Notes: generated by a model from the letters alone, not told the origin. A stretch of DNA of 64,000 nucleotides from Klebsiella michiganensis (GCF_002925905.1 NZ_PRDB01000020.1:62001-126000); one strand, 5' to 3'; positions 54,103 to 62,607 are shown, counted from the stretch's first letter. Made by a program: numbers and translations.

Positions 54103-54834
54103 ATGGCGCAACAATGGATATTGGTGACCGGCGGCAGCCGCGGTATCGGTCGGGCGCTGGTCACCGGCCTGGCGCAAAGCCGGAACGTGGTCTTTACCGG
54201 CCGCGATGAGGCTGCGATTAACGCCACCCAGGCGGCGAGCGAAAACTCCGCCCACCGGGTGCAGGGATACGTCTGCGACGGCAACGACGCGTCGCGGGTT
54301 GAACAGCTTGCGCAGGCGCTACTGGCCGAGCGGGGGGCGCCGGAAGCGATTATTCACAATGCCGGGATAGCTCGCGATGGCCTGCATATTCATCAGGACG
54401 CCGCGCTCTGGCGCGAGGTGTTGGAAACCAATGTGATCTCGATGATGAACTGGAACCGGGTGCTGCTGCCGGCGATGCTCACGCAGCGGCGGGGCTCCAT
54501 CGTGATGATGTCGTCGGTCAGCGCGTTAAAGGGCAACGTGGGGCAGACGGCGTACGCCGCGAGTAAAGCAGCGATGAGCGGTATTGCGCGCTCGCTGGCG
54601 CTGGAGGTCGGGCGCTTCGGCATTCGGGTCAACTGCCTGGCGCCGGGCCTGATCCGTACGGAGATGCTGGAGGAGATACCCGCGCAAAAATTGAAAGAGA
54701 TGCGCCAGTCGATACCGCTACGCCGATTGGGCGAAACGGATGATGTGCTGCAGGCGGTGGCGTTTTTAATCGGTGAGGGGAGCCAGTATATGACCGGGCA
54801 AACCCTGGTTCTGGACGGCGGATTGAGCGCCTGA
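54103..54834 (+). CDS. 3-oxoacyl-ACP reductase (FabG-like SDR)
   Basis: 243 aa from the ATG at 54103, two bases after the ACP stop; an earlier in-frame ATG lies inside the ACP gene. The NADP-binding loop GGSRGIGRAL is at residues 10-19, the HNAGIARDG motif near 85, and the catalytic Ser and Tyr-x3-Lys in MMSSVSALKGNVGQTAYAASKAAM. It closes the biosynthetic run and reduces 3-oxoacyl-ACP to 3-hydroxyacyl-ACP. No enoyl reductase gene accompanies it. Confidence 0.93.
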   Translation: MAQQWILVTGGSRGIGRALVTGLAQSRNVVFTGRDEAAINATQAASENSAHRVQGYVCDGNDASRVEQLAQALLAERGAPEAIIHNAGIARDGLHIHQDAALWREVLETNVISMMNWNRVLLPAMLTQRRGSIVMMSSVSALKGNVGQTAYAASKAAMSGIARSLALEVGRFGIRVNCLAPGLIRTEMLEEIPAQKLKEMRQSIPLRRLGETDDVLQAVAFLIGEGSQYMTGQTLVLDGGLSA

Positions 54835-54859
54835 GTCTGTGATTAGGCCGGCTTAGCTT

Positions 54860-56056
54860 CTAAAGGGAATGCGTGAGTTGCGCAATGCGATTCATTAACG
54901 CCTGTATTTCGCCAGCGGTTGCACGATAGACCTGGATAATCTGTGGGGAATATTGGGCAATCAGGGATAACATAAACGGGGGAATTTCCTCTCCCGGGTT
55001 ATTTTTTATTAACTGCGCCAGCGACTTCTCTTCCGCTTTCGGTCCATTTAGCGCATGGACCACCCGTCGGCTCACCGCGATAAGCACGGCTTCTGGCTTA
55101 AGGATTTCCTCGTGTAATTGAAGCGGCGCGGGGCCATTTTGTATGGACATCCACTCAGAAATATCATCAATACCTTCAATAGGATAAAGCGTGTGCCGGG
55201 CGTTGTCTGACGCACCAACGCGTTTTGACGGCGGGCTATGATCCAGACAGGAAATATTATGCAGTAACCCGCCAATTTCTACTTTCAGCGCTTGCGTCGC
55301 GCTCATTTCTATTTTTGTCGCCAGATAACCGGCAATGTGCCCGACGGCGGCGGAGTGCCAGGGCGTCTGCTGACTGAATTGATCGATAATAAAAGAGACC
55401 AGCTCGGCAATATCGCGGAGGTTGTGTAAAGAGAGGGTGTCGTTATGGACGCCGGAGATCGCGTTAATGTAATCGCGATAATCGGTGGACGCCATGACGG
55501 ACCAGAAATGGCCATCGGCGGAGAGCGTTCTGAAGGCCTGAATATACTCCTGTTTATAAAGAATATTAGCTCCGGCAGCAACGATGTCGACCAGCTTGTT
55601 GCTTAAAAAGGCGCTATGGTCGGTACGGTGCTCGCAATAAAGTACATCCAGCCGGTCAGCGAAGAAGAGCAGATGGCTCTCTTCGGGCACCCGCTCACCT
55701 TCAATATAATGCCCCAGACCGTTGCGCCAGCGGGTGTGATGATAGCGAACGATTCTGTTGAGCGGGCGAAACAGCGGAATTCGGTTAAGCAACTCGCTGC
55801 CGATTAGCGCGTGATTATTATGTTCATTATCGATGTAGTTGAGCGGCTCAAGGCGCGACTTTTCATTTAATCCGCCGACATCATGAATAAGCGCGGCGAG
55901 AATGGTTTTACGCCGCTGGGCCGCAGAAAAATTGACTAAATTTGCCAGATGCGATGCGATAAACGCCGTTCTGACATGGTGCAGATTTAGCCGTGGGTTA
56001 ATCATATCAATGATATTAGCGATGCTGGCTAACGTCGGTAGTAAATGTATCGTCAT
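54860..56056 (-). CDS. Double-HD protein, degenerate HD-GYP-like
   Basis: 398 aa from the ATG at 56056, just before MTIHLLPTLASIAN; an open frame extends back to 56251 but overlaps the FidL-like gene by 161 bp. The first module (about 30-190) has an HD pair in ALIHDVGGLNEKS and a YHHTRWRNGLGHY loop where HD-GYP phosphodiesterases have HHE...GYP. The second module (about 215-345) repeats the layout but reads GGLLHNISCLD, with Asn for Asp. The first could hydrolyse a cyclic nucleotide; the second is probably regulatory. It is convergent with the FabG-like gene. Confidence 0.75.
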   Translation of the reverse strand: MTIHLLPTLASIANIIDMINPRLNLHHVRTAFIASHLANLVNFSAAQRRKTILAALIHDVGGLNEKSRLEPLNYIDNEHNNHALIGSELLNRIPLFRPLNRIVRYHHTRWRNGLGHYIEGERVPEESHLLFFADRLDVLYCEHRTDHSAFLSNKLVDIVAAGANILYKQEYIQAFRTLSADGHFWSVMASTDYRDYINAISGVHNDTLSLHNLRDIAELVSFIIDQFSQQTPWHSAAVGHIAGYLATKIEMSATQALKVEIGGLLHNISCLDHSPPSKRVGASDNARHTLYPIEGIDDISEWMSIQNGPAPLQLHEEILKPEAVLIAVSRRVVHALNGPKAEEKSLAQLIKNNPGEEIPPFMLSLIAQYSPQIIQVYRATAGEIQALMNRIAQLTHSL

Positions 56057-56090
56057 GATATCTTTATAATTAAAATTAATGAGATAAATC

Positions 56091-56579
56091 TCAATCAATG
56101 ATTGTTTTTTGACGCTGGCAACCATATTGTGGGAACGTTTGGTTACCGAATAAAATAGTATCATCATTAACGCGATTGATATAGATGATTCTATCATTAG
56201 TTTGGTTGCCAAAGAGGATTTTTTGCGCGATGTTATCAGGCGTATTATCACCGTTGTGGCGAGTGGTTTGCGAATCAGAAATATAAAAAAGATGACCCGC
56301 AGCGGTGCTTTTTTTTAAGGTGATGGAGAGGGTGCGCGAGACAATGTATTTATCTCCCGCGCTGGTGAGCAATCCCTCAAGGTTGATTATAAGACGATGG
56401 TTGGAAAACTCAGCGGACAGCAAGCCCTGGGAGCGGAGAACATTCTCATTTATTTCCTCTGTAAGATCGTATTGTGATTTACAGGAGAAAGCGTCATGGC
56501 TGTTGAAACAAATGTACAGGATGGAAGCTAATGCCAGCGTTAGCGTACAGGCCAGCGCGATAAAAGCGTATTTACGCAT
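56091..56579 (-). CDS. FidL-like membrane protein
   Basis: 162 aa with an N-terminal anchor (about residues 5-25, FIALACTLTLALASILYICF) and a periplasmic domain of alternating strands containing LLTSAGDKYIVSRTLSI. Size, topology and linkage to a CadC/MarT-type regulator match the FidL-like family, described beside marT on Salmonella SPI-3. It overlaps the regulator gene by 8 bp. It may modulate the regulator's periplasmic domain. Confidence 0.7.
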   Translation of the reverse strand: MRKYAFIALACTLTLALASILYICFNSHDAFSCKSQYDLTEEINENVLRSQGLLSAEFSNHRLIINLEGLLTSAGDKYIVSRTLSITLKKSTAAGHLFYISDSQTTRHNGDNTPDNIAQKILFGNQTNDRIIYINRVNDDTILFGNQTFPQYGCQRQKTIID

Positions 56580-57312
56580 TTTTTATTTCCTTATAGTAGT
56601 AACTGTGGCACTGCTGGTACTTTATATCGCATTTGAGTATGAATATATCCATATAAATACCTAAGTCCTGTTCCTGATTTAATTGTCGGTTGAAAAGATA
56701 AATTTTCTTGGGTGTAGAACAATCGAGCCCCGAGGGGAACAGCTTTTTATTTCTGAGTATTTCCCCCACGCGTAGCGCTCCTGCGCCATAAAAAATACAT
56801 TTATCCTGAGTAAAAATCGCTGTAGGGGACTGTTTTTGATGGGTAAAAAACTGTAAAAGTAGCATCAAAGCTATCACCAACGGGATAAATAAAATGGCGA
56901 CTTTGCGGTGTTGCCACAGCAAACTACGCCTGGGAGGTTCAGGGGCCAGCGTCGGGAGAGTGAAAGAGGAGGAGTAATCATTGTCGCTGGTGATAATGAC
57001 TTCCTCAGAAATTTTAAAGCCAATTCGCGGTACCGTAATAATCACATTTTTCTCAACGCCCAGATCCGCAAGGCTGCGACGCAGCGTTGAGATGTATTGA
57101 TTCAGGTTGCTATTAGAAGGTCTGGCGCCATATTTTTCAAACACCGACTGAAAAATGTCAACGCGAGAAATAATATCCCCACGGTATTGTAACAGATTGG
57201 TCAGGAGGCGAGTGGAAGTAGCAGAGAGTTCAATACAATCACCGGTCAAAAGATTGACCAGCGATGCTTCCTCAGTATCAAATGTAATAAATCCCTCTAT
57301 ATCGAACCGCAT
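56572..57312 (-). CDS. MarT/CadC-like membrane-bound winged-helix regulator
   Basis: A 246-aa ToxR-family protein. The N-terminal OmpR-type winged helix (about 1-105) contains VNLLTGDCIELSATSTRLLTNLLQY and the SNLNQYISTLRRSLADLGVEKNVIITVPRIGFKI recognition and wing region (in part). A single membrane segment (about 137-157, ILFIPLVIALMLLLQFF) leads to a short periplasmic part with two cysteines that could form a disulfide (DKCIFYGAG, LDCSTPK). It can bind DNA while anchored in the membrane. It is divergent from the PapI-like gene at 57484, and both lie beside the fimbrial/peptide region, so local control is likely. Confidence 0.82.
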   Translation of the reverse strand: MRFDIEGFITFDTEEASLVNLLTGDCIELSATSTRLLTNLLQYRGDIISRVDIFQSVFEKYGARPSNSNLNQYISTLRRSLADLGVEKNVIITVPRIGFKISEEVIITSDNDYSSSFTLPTLAPEPPRRSLLWQHRKVAILFIPLVIALMLLLQFFTHQKQSPTAIFTQDKCIFYGAGALRVGEILRNKKLFPSGLDCSTPKKIYLFNRQLNQEQDLGIYMDIFILKCDIKYQQCHSYYYKEIKNA

Positions 57313-57483
57313 TTTTATCTCCGCACGGAATTAAAAATTCACTCTTTATATCAGGGTTTTTATCATAAAAAAAAGTGAATTTCAGATAAATGTACTGTTT
57401 AAGTTGAAATTTAAAGCTAATGTTGCCGTTTTCGTAGGGGCAATCCATACTGCCGTGTACTTAATGACAGAAGGAGCTGACTC

Positions 57484-57795
57484 ATGAAGATTTCATTTTC
57501 ACCCTGTACCCCGCATTCACATCAAAATTCTGTGGCTGCAGTTGAAAGTTTACGAGTATTGATGAGTTCAATGGGCATCAATAAATTCTCCGGGGTAATT
57601 GTACCAGAGCAGGAGTATATTCTTTATGTATTGAAAGAACATGAACCTGAAGGGTTACTTACTCGTGAATTAGCGGACAGGTGCGAAATGTCAATTTATA
57701 AAGTCAGACATTTACTACTGCCGTTAGAGAAGTATGGTCAGGTGATTAGAATAAAAGTTAATAAGCATCATAAATGGTATTTTTATAATAAATAA
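57484..57795 (+). CDS. PapI/FaeA-like fimbrial regulator
   Basis: A 103-aa winged-helix protein; the DNA-binding part (about 42-100) reads EQEYILYVLKEHEPEGLLTRELADRCEMSIYKVRHLLLPLEKYGQVIRI (in part), the pattern of PapI and FaeA, which act with Lrp in phase-variable control of fimbriae. The N-terminal 40 residues are extra compared with PapI. AAGGAG is eight bases before the ATG. It lies 21 kb from the pilin promoter it may act on, so the link is inferred. Confidence 0.72.
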   Translation: MKISFSPCTPHSHQNSVAAVESLRVLMSSMGINKFSGVIVPEQEYILYVLKEHEPEGLLTRELADRCEMSIYKVRHLLLPLEKYGQVIRIKVNKHHKWYFYNK

Positions 57796-58345
57796 TATAT
57801 GTCAAGGGCTATATTAACAAGAGGTAATGTTGTTTGCAATAAAGATAGAGATCTTGACTGTTTTTTTTATGTTTTTAGATTATTAACAAATAATATCTCG
57901 CAAATGATAGAGAATATTCTTAATAATGAGAGCTCGCGACTCTTATGAAAAAGATGTTTTGCTATCGACCGGCCGATAAGCAATTATGAATAATGACAGA
58001 TAATTCTTATAATAGATGTTTAATCGATAGCCAACGGCCTGGGATGGCCGCTTTGTTGAGGAAATGATGCTTTTGTTTCTAAAGTGTTAAGTTGACGATA
58101 TGACTATCTGATGCACTTGATGTTGGCGGGCGGTGAGATAAGGAGATGGATAAGAAAGAGATATAGAGAATAATCGACGGCAGTTTTTAACGCACGCCGG
58201 CTTAAGCGCCATGAGTCCCTCCTGTTTCTGTTGTGCTTCTGCAGAGATATCTTTTGGGCTATACGAATGCGTATCGGCAGTAAAAGATAAAATAATGTGA
58301 TCCAGTTCAATAATATCCATCATGAGATAATATCTTTCTCAGGTC
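57796..58345. other. AT-rich region with no confident gene
   Basis: No supported gene. A leftward open frame at 58087-58323 (78 aa) has no clear ribosome site or recognisable family, and I leave it out. The region from 57796 to 58080 is AT-rich and could hold regulatory sites. Composition suggests an accessory junction. Confidence 0.4.
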
Positions 58346-58540
58346 TATACCCTAAATAATTCGAGTTGCTTAAAGGCGGCAAGGGAGTGACAAATTCGTC
58401 GGGAACGAATTTGACCAGCCGAAGGCTGGCCTCCGGTGAGAGGCAGGAGCCTCTCATTAGTCCCCAGGAGCATAGATAACTATGTGACTGGGGGAATGAG
58501 CGTAGCCAACACATAAGCAACTTGAAGTATGACGGGTATA
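58346..58540 (+). repeat. MITE-like enterobacterial repeat with four hairpins
   Basis: The ends form an imperfect inverted repeat: TATACCC...AGTTGC (from 58346) and GCAACTTGAAGTATGACGGG followed by TATA (to 58540). Inside are further stems: AAATTCGT/ACGAATTT, CCAGCC/GGCTGG, GAGGC/GCCTC and CCCCAG...CTGGGG enclosing CATAGATAACTATG. The outer sequence is one I recall as widely repeated between genes in Klebsiella, Serratia and relatives. It encodes no protein and is probably a non-autonomous element or a structured RNA spacer. Confidence 0.75.
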
Positions 58541-58761
58541 TATTACTGTTGGTGTCCCTGGGCGTCATTAAAGTTGATGCTCGCTGATGTCCAGTATGCT
58601 GGACAGATCTCATGACTAATGTGCGATGGGTTAATTAACTGCAACAGCGTGCCGGGCAATTAGGGTGTTATTTGATATGAATTAATAAAATGGCTGCGCC
58701 AGTCACGTTACTGTAGGGCTAAATATTATGGTTATCAAACACTCGAATTGAGGGAGCACAA
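58541..58761 (+). promoter_or_regulatory. Upstream region of fucO
   Basis: 221 bp between the repeat and fucO, without a gene. It should contain the fucO promoter. AT-rich segments near 58670-58690 could be a -10 region, but no clean -35/-10 pair stands out. GGGAG precedes the start codon at a good distance. Confidence 0.4.
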
Positions 58762-59913
58762 ATGGCTTACAGAATGATTTTAAACGAAACCTCTTATTTT
58801 GGCCCAGGTTCGATTCGCTGTATCGTTGATGAAGTTAAAAAACGCGGCTTCAAAAAAGCGCTGGTGGTCACGGATAAGGATCTGATTCGTTTTAACGTCG
58901 CAACAAAAGTTTTTGCTATTCTCGACGAAGCCGAGCTGCCTTACAGCATTTTTGATGAAGTGGTCCCGAATCCCACGATTGAGGTTGTGCAGCAGGGCGT
59001 AGAGACGTTTAAACAGTCGGGCGCCGACTACCTGATCGCTATCGGCGGCGGCTCACCGCAGGATACCTGTAAGGCGATAGGCATCATCATTAATAACCCG
59101 GAGTTCGCCGATGTCCGCAGTCTCGAAGGCGGGGCGGAGACGAAAAACGCCGCCGTGCCGATGATTGCGATCCCAACCACCGCCGGTACGGCAGCCGAAG
59201 TCACCATCAACTACGTGATTACCGACGTACAGAATCGCCGCAAATTTGTTTGCTACGACCCGCACGATATCCCGGTAGTGGCGATCATCGATGCCGAGAT
59301 GATGAGCAGCATGCCGGCCAGCCTGAAGGCGGCGACCGGCGTCGACGCGCTAACCCATGCGATTGAAGGCTACATCACTAAAGGCGCATGGGAACTCACT
59401 GACATGCTGCATCTGAAGGCTATCGAGGTGATTGGCCGCTCGCTGCGTGCTTCCGTTCAGGGCGAGGCACAGGGCGCGGAAGGGATGGCGCTGGGGCAGT
59501 ATATTGCCGGAATGGGCTTCTCAAACGTTGGTCTGGGGCTGGTCCACGGTATGGCCCACCCGCTGGGCGCGTTCTACGGTACGCCGCACGGCGTGGCTAA
59601 CGCGGTGCTGCTGCCGCATATCATGGTCTACAACGCCGAATATACTGGCGAAAAATATCGCGACATTGCGGTGGCCCTCGGCAACAAGCAGGCGTCAACC
59701 CTGCCGATTGCCGAAGCGCGTCAGGCAGCCATTGAGGCGGTGGCGCAGCTGAATCGCGACGTCAATATCCCGGCGCGCCTGCGCGATGTCGGTATGAAAG
59801 AAGAGGATATTGATGCCCTTGCGGCGGCGGCTCTGGCGGACGTGTGCACCGGCGGCAACCCGCGTGACACCAATCTGGAAGAGATTAAAGCGCTGTATCG
59901 GCAGATCTTCTAA
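58762..59913 (+). CDS. fucO: Lactaldehyde reductase / 1,2-propanediol oxidoreductase FucO
   Basis: A 383-aa iron-dependent group III alcohol dehydrogenase that reduces L-lactaldehyde to L-1,2-propanediol with NADH in fermentative fucose and rhamnose use. The NAD-binding region contains IGGGSPQDTCKAIGI (about 92-106), the TTAGTAAEVT motif follows near 138-147, and the iron-binding Asp/His residues are in GVDALTHAIEGYI (about 194-206) and LVHGMAHPLGAFYGTPHG (about 258-275). It closely matches remembered E. coli FucO. It stands alone here, not next to fucA or fucPIK. Confidence 0.92.
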   Translation: MAYRMILNETSYFGPGSIRCIVDEVKKRGFKKALVVTDKDLIRFNVATKVFAILDEAELPYSIFDEVVPNPTIEVVQQGVETFKQSGADYLIAIGGGSPQDTCKAIGIIINNPEFADVRSLEGGAETKNAAVPMIAIPTTAGTAAEVTINYVITDVQNRRKFVCYDPHDIPVVAIIDAEMMSSMPASLKAATGVDALTHAIEGYITKGAWELTDMLHLKAIEVIGRSLRASVQGEAQGAEGMALGQYIAGMGFSNVGLGLVHGMAHPLGAFYGTPHGVANAVLLPHIMVYNAEYTGEKYRDIAVALGNKQASTLPIAEARQAAIEAVAQLNRDVNIPARLRDVGMKEEDIDALAAAALADVCTGGNPRDTNLEEIKALYRQIF

Positions 59914-59925
59914 TTTGCCAATCGC

Positions 59926-59955
59926 AGCGAAGCCGGTAGACATACCGGCTTCGCT
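59926..59955. terminator. Hairpin between fucO and hmuV
   Basis: A perfect 13-bp stem, AGCGAAGCCGGTA with TACCGGCTTCGCT, has a GACA loop and lies between two convergent genes. It has no strong T run on either side, so termination may be partial, but its position suits a bidirectional end. Confidence 0.6.
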
Positions 59956-60021
59956 GTTCAGAAAGGAACGTTTTCACAGGGCAGGGCGTTAGCCGCCGCC
60001 CGGCATAATCATTTCATCAGT

Positions 60022-60801
60022 TCACGGCGCCAGATAGACCTGCGGAACGGCCGCATCGGGATGTTCCCCCATGCTGACCTCCGCGCCGTACCAGCGGCTG
60101 ATAATCGGCTGCTGGATCACCTCCTGCGGCGTGCCCTCGGCTACCAGCTTCCCCTGATGCAGCAGCAGAATCCGGTCGGCCCACAGCGCCGCGAGGTTCA
60201 GGTCGTGCAGCACTATGCAGACGTGCAGCCGGCTGCTGCGGGTCAGGCGTTTGAGCAGGCGCAGCAGGTGCTGCTGGTAATAGAGATCCAGCGCCGAAGT
60301 GGGCTCATCGAGAAACAGCCAGCCCTCGGGGGCGCCATCGCGCCACAGCTGTGCCAGACAGCGGGCCAGCTGCACCCGCTGCTGTTCGCCGCCGGAGAGG
60401 GAAGGGTAGCGTCTCCCGGCCAGATGATCGCAGCCGGTCTCTTCCATCACCCGGCGGATCATCTCCGCATTTGCTACGCCGCCCCACGGCGAACGGCCCA
60501 TGGCGATAACCGTCTCAACCGGCCAGTCGGCGTGAAGCTGGGTACGCTGCAGCATCACCGCCCGGCGGCGGGAAAGCGTTTCTGCCGACCAGCTCTCCAG
60601 CGGACGGCCCTCCACCACCCGTACGCCACCGTCGGGCGTTAAATAACCGGTCAACAGGCGCAGCAGGGTTGATTTACCGGCGCCGTTGGGGCCAATCAAT
60701 GCCGTCATTCCACCGCCGCAGAGCTGGAGCGAAACATCATGAATAATCTGCCGGTTACCCAGACGCAGCGACAGCGAACGCGCGCTATAGCGGTTATCCA
60801 T
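60022..60801 (-). CDS. hmuV: Haemin ABC transporter ATPase HmuV
   Basis: A 259-aa ATPase of an iron/haem importer: Walker A GPNGAGKSTLLRLL (about 37-50), signature LSGGEQQRVQLARCL (about 134-148), Walker B WLFLDEPTSALD (about 164-175) and the H-loop IVLHDLNLAAL. It drives uptake through HmuU. It is the last gene of the leftward hmuRSTUV operon and overlaps hmuU by 8 bp. Confidence 0.93.
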   Translation of the reverse strand: MDNRYSARSLSLRLGNRQIIHDVSLQLCGGGMTALIGPNGAGKSTLLRLLTGYLTPDGGVRVVEGRPLESWSAETLSRRRAVMLQRTQLHADWPVETVIAMGRSPWGGVANAEMIRRVMEETGCDHLAGRRYPSLSGGEQQRVQLARCLAQLWRDGAPEGWLFLDEPTSALDLYYQQHLLRLLKRLTRSSRLHVCIVLHDLNLAALWADRILLLHQGKLVAEGTPQEVIQQPIISRWYGAEVSMGEHPDAAVPQVYLAP

Positions 60802-61789
60802 AGGTCCCTTTCTCCCGACGAAAAATCAGCCACAGAAACCACGGCGCGCCGAGTACGCTGGTCAACAGCCCGACCGGCATCTCGGCGGGGGCGGCAACGG
60901 TACGCGCCAGCGTGTCGGCCAGCAGCAGTAACATCGCGCCGCACAGCAGCGAACCGGGGACCAGGCCGCGATGGTCCGGCCCCAGCCACATCCGCATCAA
61001 ATGCGGCACGACCAGACCGATAAAGCCGATAATGCCGCTGATAGCCACCGCCGACGCCACCAGCAATGCGCTGCACAGCAGCAGTAGCCGCTGCAGGGCG
61101 CGAACGTTGACGCCGAGGTAGTGCGCTTCTTCATCGCCCAGCTGCAGCAGGTTAAGCCGTGAAGCCATCGCCCACACCACGATGGAAGCCGGGATCATCA
61201 GCGTGGCCGCCACCAGCAGCGTCGACCATTCCGCCTGCCCGAGGCTGCCCATCCCCCAAAGCGAAAGCTGGCGCAGCTGGGTATCGTTGCTGATCCACGC
61301 CAGTACCCCGACCAGCGCGCCGCACAGGGCGTTAATGGCGATGCCGACCAGCAGCAGGCGCGAAAGCGAGGCGTCTCCCGCCCGGCTGAGGATAAAAATC
61401 ACCACCATCACCGCCATGCTGCCGATAAACGCCGCCAGCATCGGGGCGTACAGCGCCACGAGCGGCGGCACCGACAGAGGCAGCACCAGCCAGCAGGCGA
61501 CCGCCAGCGCCGCGCCGCCGCTGATCCCTAACAGCCCCGGATCGGCGAGGGGGTTGCGAAACAGCCCCTGCATCACGCAGCCGGAGAGCGCCAGCGCGGC
61601 GCCGACCAGCAGCGCCAGCAGCACTCGCGGCAAACGAATGGTCAGCCAGATGTTTCTCAGGATCTCATCGCCGGAGGGCAGCAGGCTGGCCAACGGCAGA
61701 CGCATGGCGCCCAGGGTGGTGGCGAGCAGCGTCAGGACAATCAGCAGCAGCGTCATTAACCACAGATGACGGGCAGGGTGGGAGCGCAT
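60794..61789 (-). CDS. hmuU: Haemin ABC transporter permease HmuU
   Basis: A 331-aa polytopic permease of the FecCD family with about ten hydrophobic spans. Family motifs include RLPRVLLALLVGAALALSGCVMQGLFRNPLADPGLLGISGGAALA (in part, about 53-95) and GFIGLVVPHLMRMWLGPDHR near residue 245. It forms the inner-membrane channel for haem. Its start shares one base with the hmuT stop. Confidence 0.94.
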   Translation of the reverse strand: MRSHPARHLWLMTLLLIVLTLLATTLGAMRLPLASLLPSGDEILRNIWLTIRLPRVLLALLVGAALALSGCVMQGLFRNPLADPGLLGISGGAALAVACWLVLPLSVPPLVALYAPMLAAFIGSMAVMVVIFILSRAGDASLSRLLLVGIAINALCGALVGVLAWISNDTQLRQLSLWGMGSLGQAEWSTLLVAATLMIPASIVVWAMASRLNLLQLGDEEAHYLGVNVRALQRLLLLCSALLVASAVAISGIIGFIGLVVPHLMRMWLGPDHRGLVPGSLLCGAMLLLLADTLARTVAAPAEMPVGLLTSVLGAPWFLWLIFRREKGTYG

Positions 61790-62607
61790 CAGGGCAGCTG
61801 CTCCGCTTTTTGCCGCAGCGCGAGCACCGCCTGCGGGGTGCGCGGACCAAAGCCGAGCAGGGCCATATCATCTATCACCAGTACCTGCTTATGGCGTCCC
61901 GCAGGCGTCTGCGCCAGCCCCGGCAGTTTCCAGAGCCCGGCTTCGCCGCCCATGCCTTTCAGCCCATCGGCGGAGATCACCACCAGGTCCGGTTTACTGG
62001 CGATAACGCCCTCCTGCGACATGCTGCGATAATGGTCGAAGCTCTGCATGGCATTTTGCAGCCCGGCCGCCCTGATTGCGCCATCCGCCGCGGTTTGTTT
62101 CCCGGCCACCATGGTATTCATGCCGCCGTGGCTGAGAATAAACAGCACCCGCTTGTTCACGGGCTGCGACGGAATTTGCGCGATCTGCTGATGAACCTTC
62201 TGGCGCAGGGCGTTACCTTCGCTCTGCTTACCAAGGGCGTCGGCAATCACGCCAATTTTTGCCTCGATTGCCGGCAGGTCGTAGCCGCCCGGGACGTTGA
62301 TCACCTTAACCTTATTCTCTTCAACCTTTTTCAGCACCAGCGAGGGCTGCGCCTGGGCGCTGGCCAGCACCAGCGTCGGCCGCAGGGAGAGGATCCCCTC
62401 GGCGTTCAGCTGGCGGATATAGCCCACATCCGGCAGGCTCTGCGCGGCGGCAGGCCAGGTGCTGGTGCTGTCTTTTGCCACCAGCTGCCGCTGGGCGTCG
62501 AGGGCGTAAACTACCTCCGTGACGTCGCCGCCGAGCGACACAATCCGCTCGGCGGCGGCGCTGGCCAACAGCGGAAACGCCGCAAGTAATATCAGCCAGC
62601 GCTTCAT
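61789..62607 (-). CDS. hmuT: Periplasmic haemin-binding protein HmuT
   Basis: 272 aa from the ATG at 62607 (MKRWLILLAAFPLLASAAA, a signal peptide); the frame is open further upstream into hmuS but without a signal sequence. It is a class III binding protein with two lobes joined by a long helix, starting ERIVSLGGDVTEVVYALDAQ and including the GGYDLPAIEAKIGVIADALG backbone helix region. It delivers haem to HmuUV. It overlaps hmuS by 4 bp. Confidence 0.92.
   Translation of the reverse strand: MKRWLILLAAFPLLASAAAERIVSLGGDVTEVVYALDAQRQLVAKDSTSTWPAAAQSLPDVGYIRQLNAEGILSLRPTLVLASAQAQPSLVLKKVEENKVKVINVPGGYDLPAIEAKIGVIADALGKQSEGNALRQKVHQQIAQIPSQPVNKRVLFILSHGGMNTMVAGKQTAADGAIRAAGLQNAMQSFDHYRSMSQEGVIASKPDLVVISADGLKGMGGEAGLWKLPGLAQTPAGRHKQVLVIDDMALLGFGPRTPQAVLALRQKAEQLP

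Noticed and set aside
58087..58323. A 78-aa leftward open frame between the PapI-like gene and fucO.
   Set aside because: No good ribosome site, no recognisable family and overlapping open frames on the same strand; more likely chance, although a decayed gene is possible.
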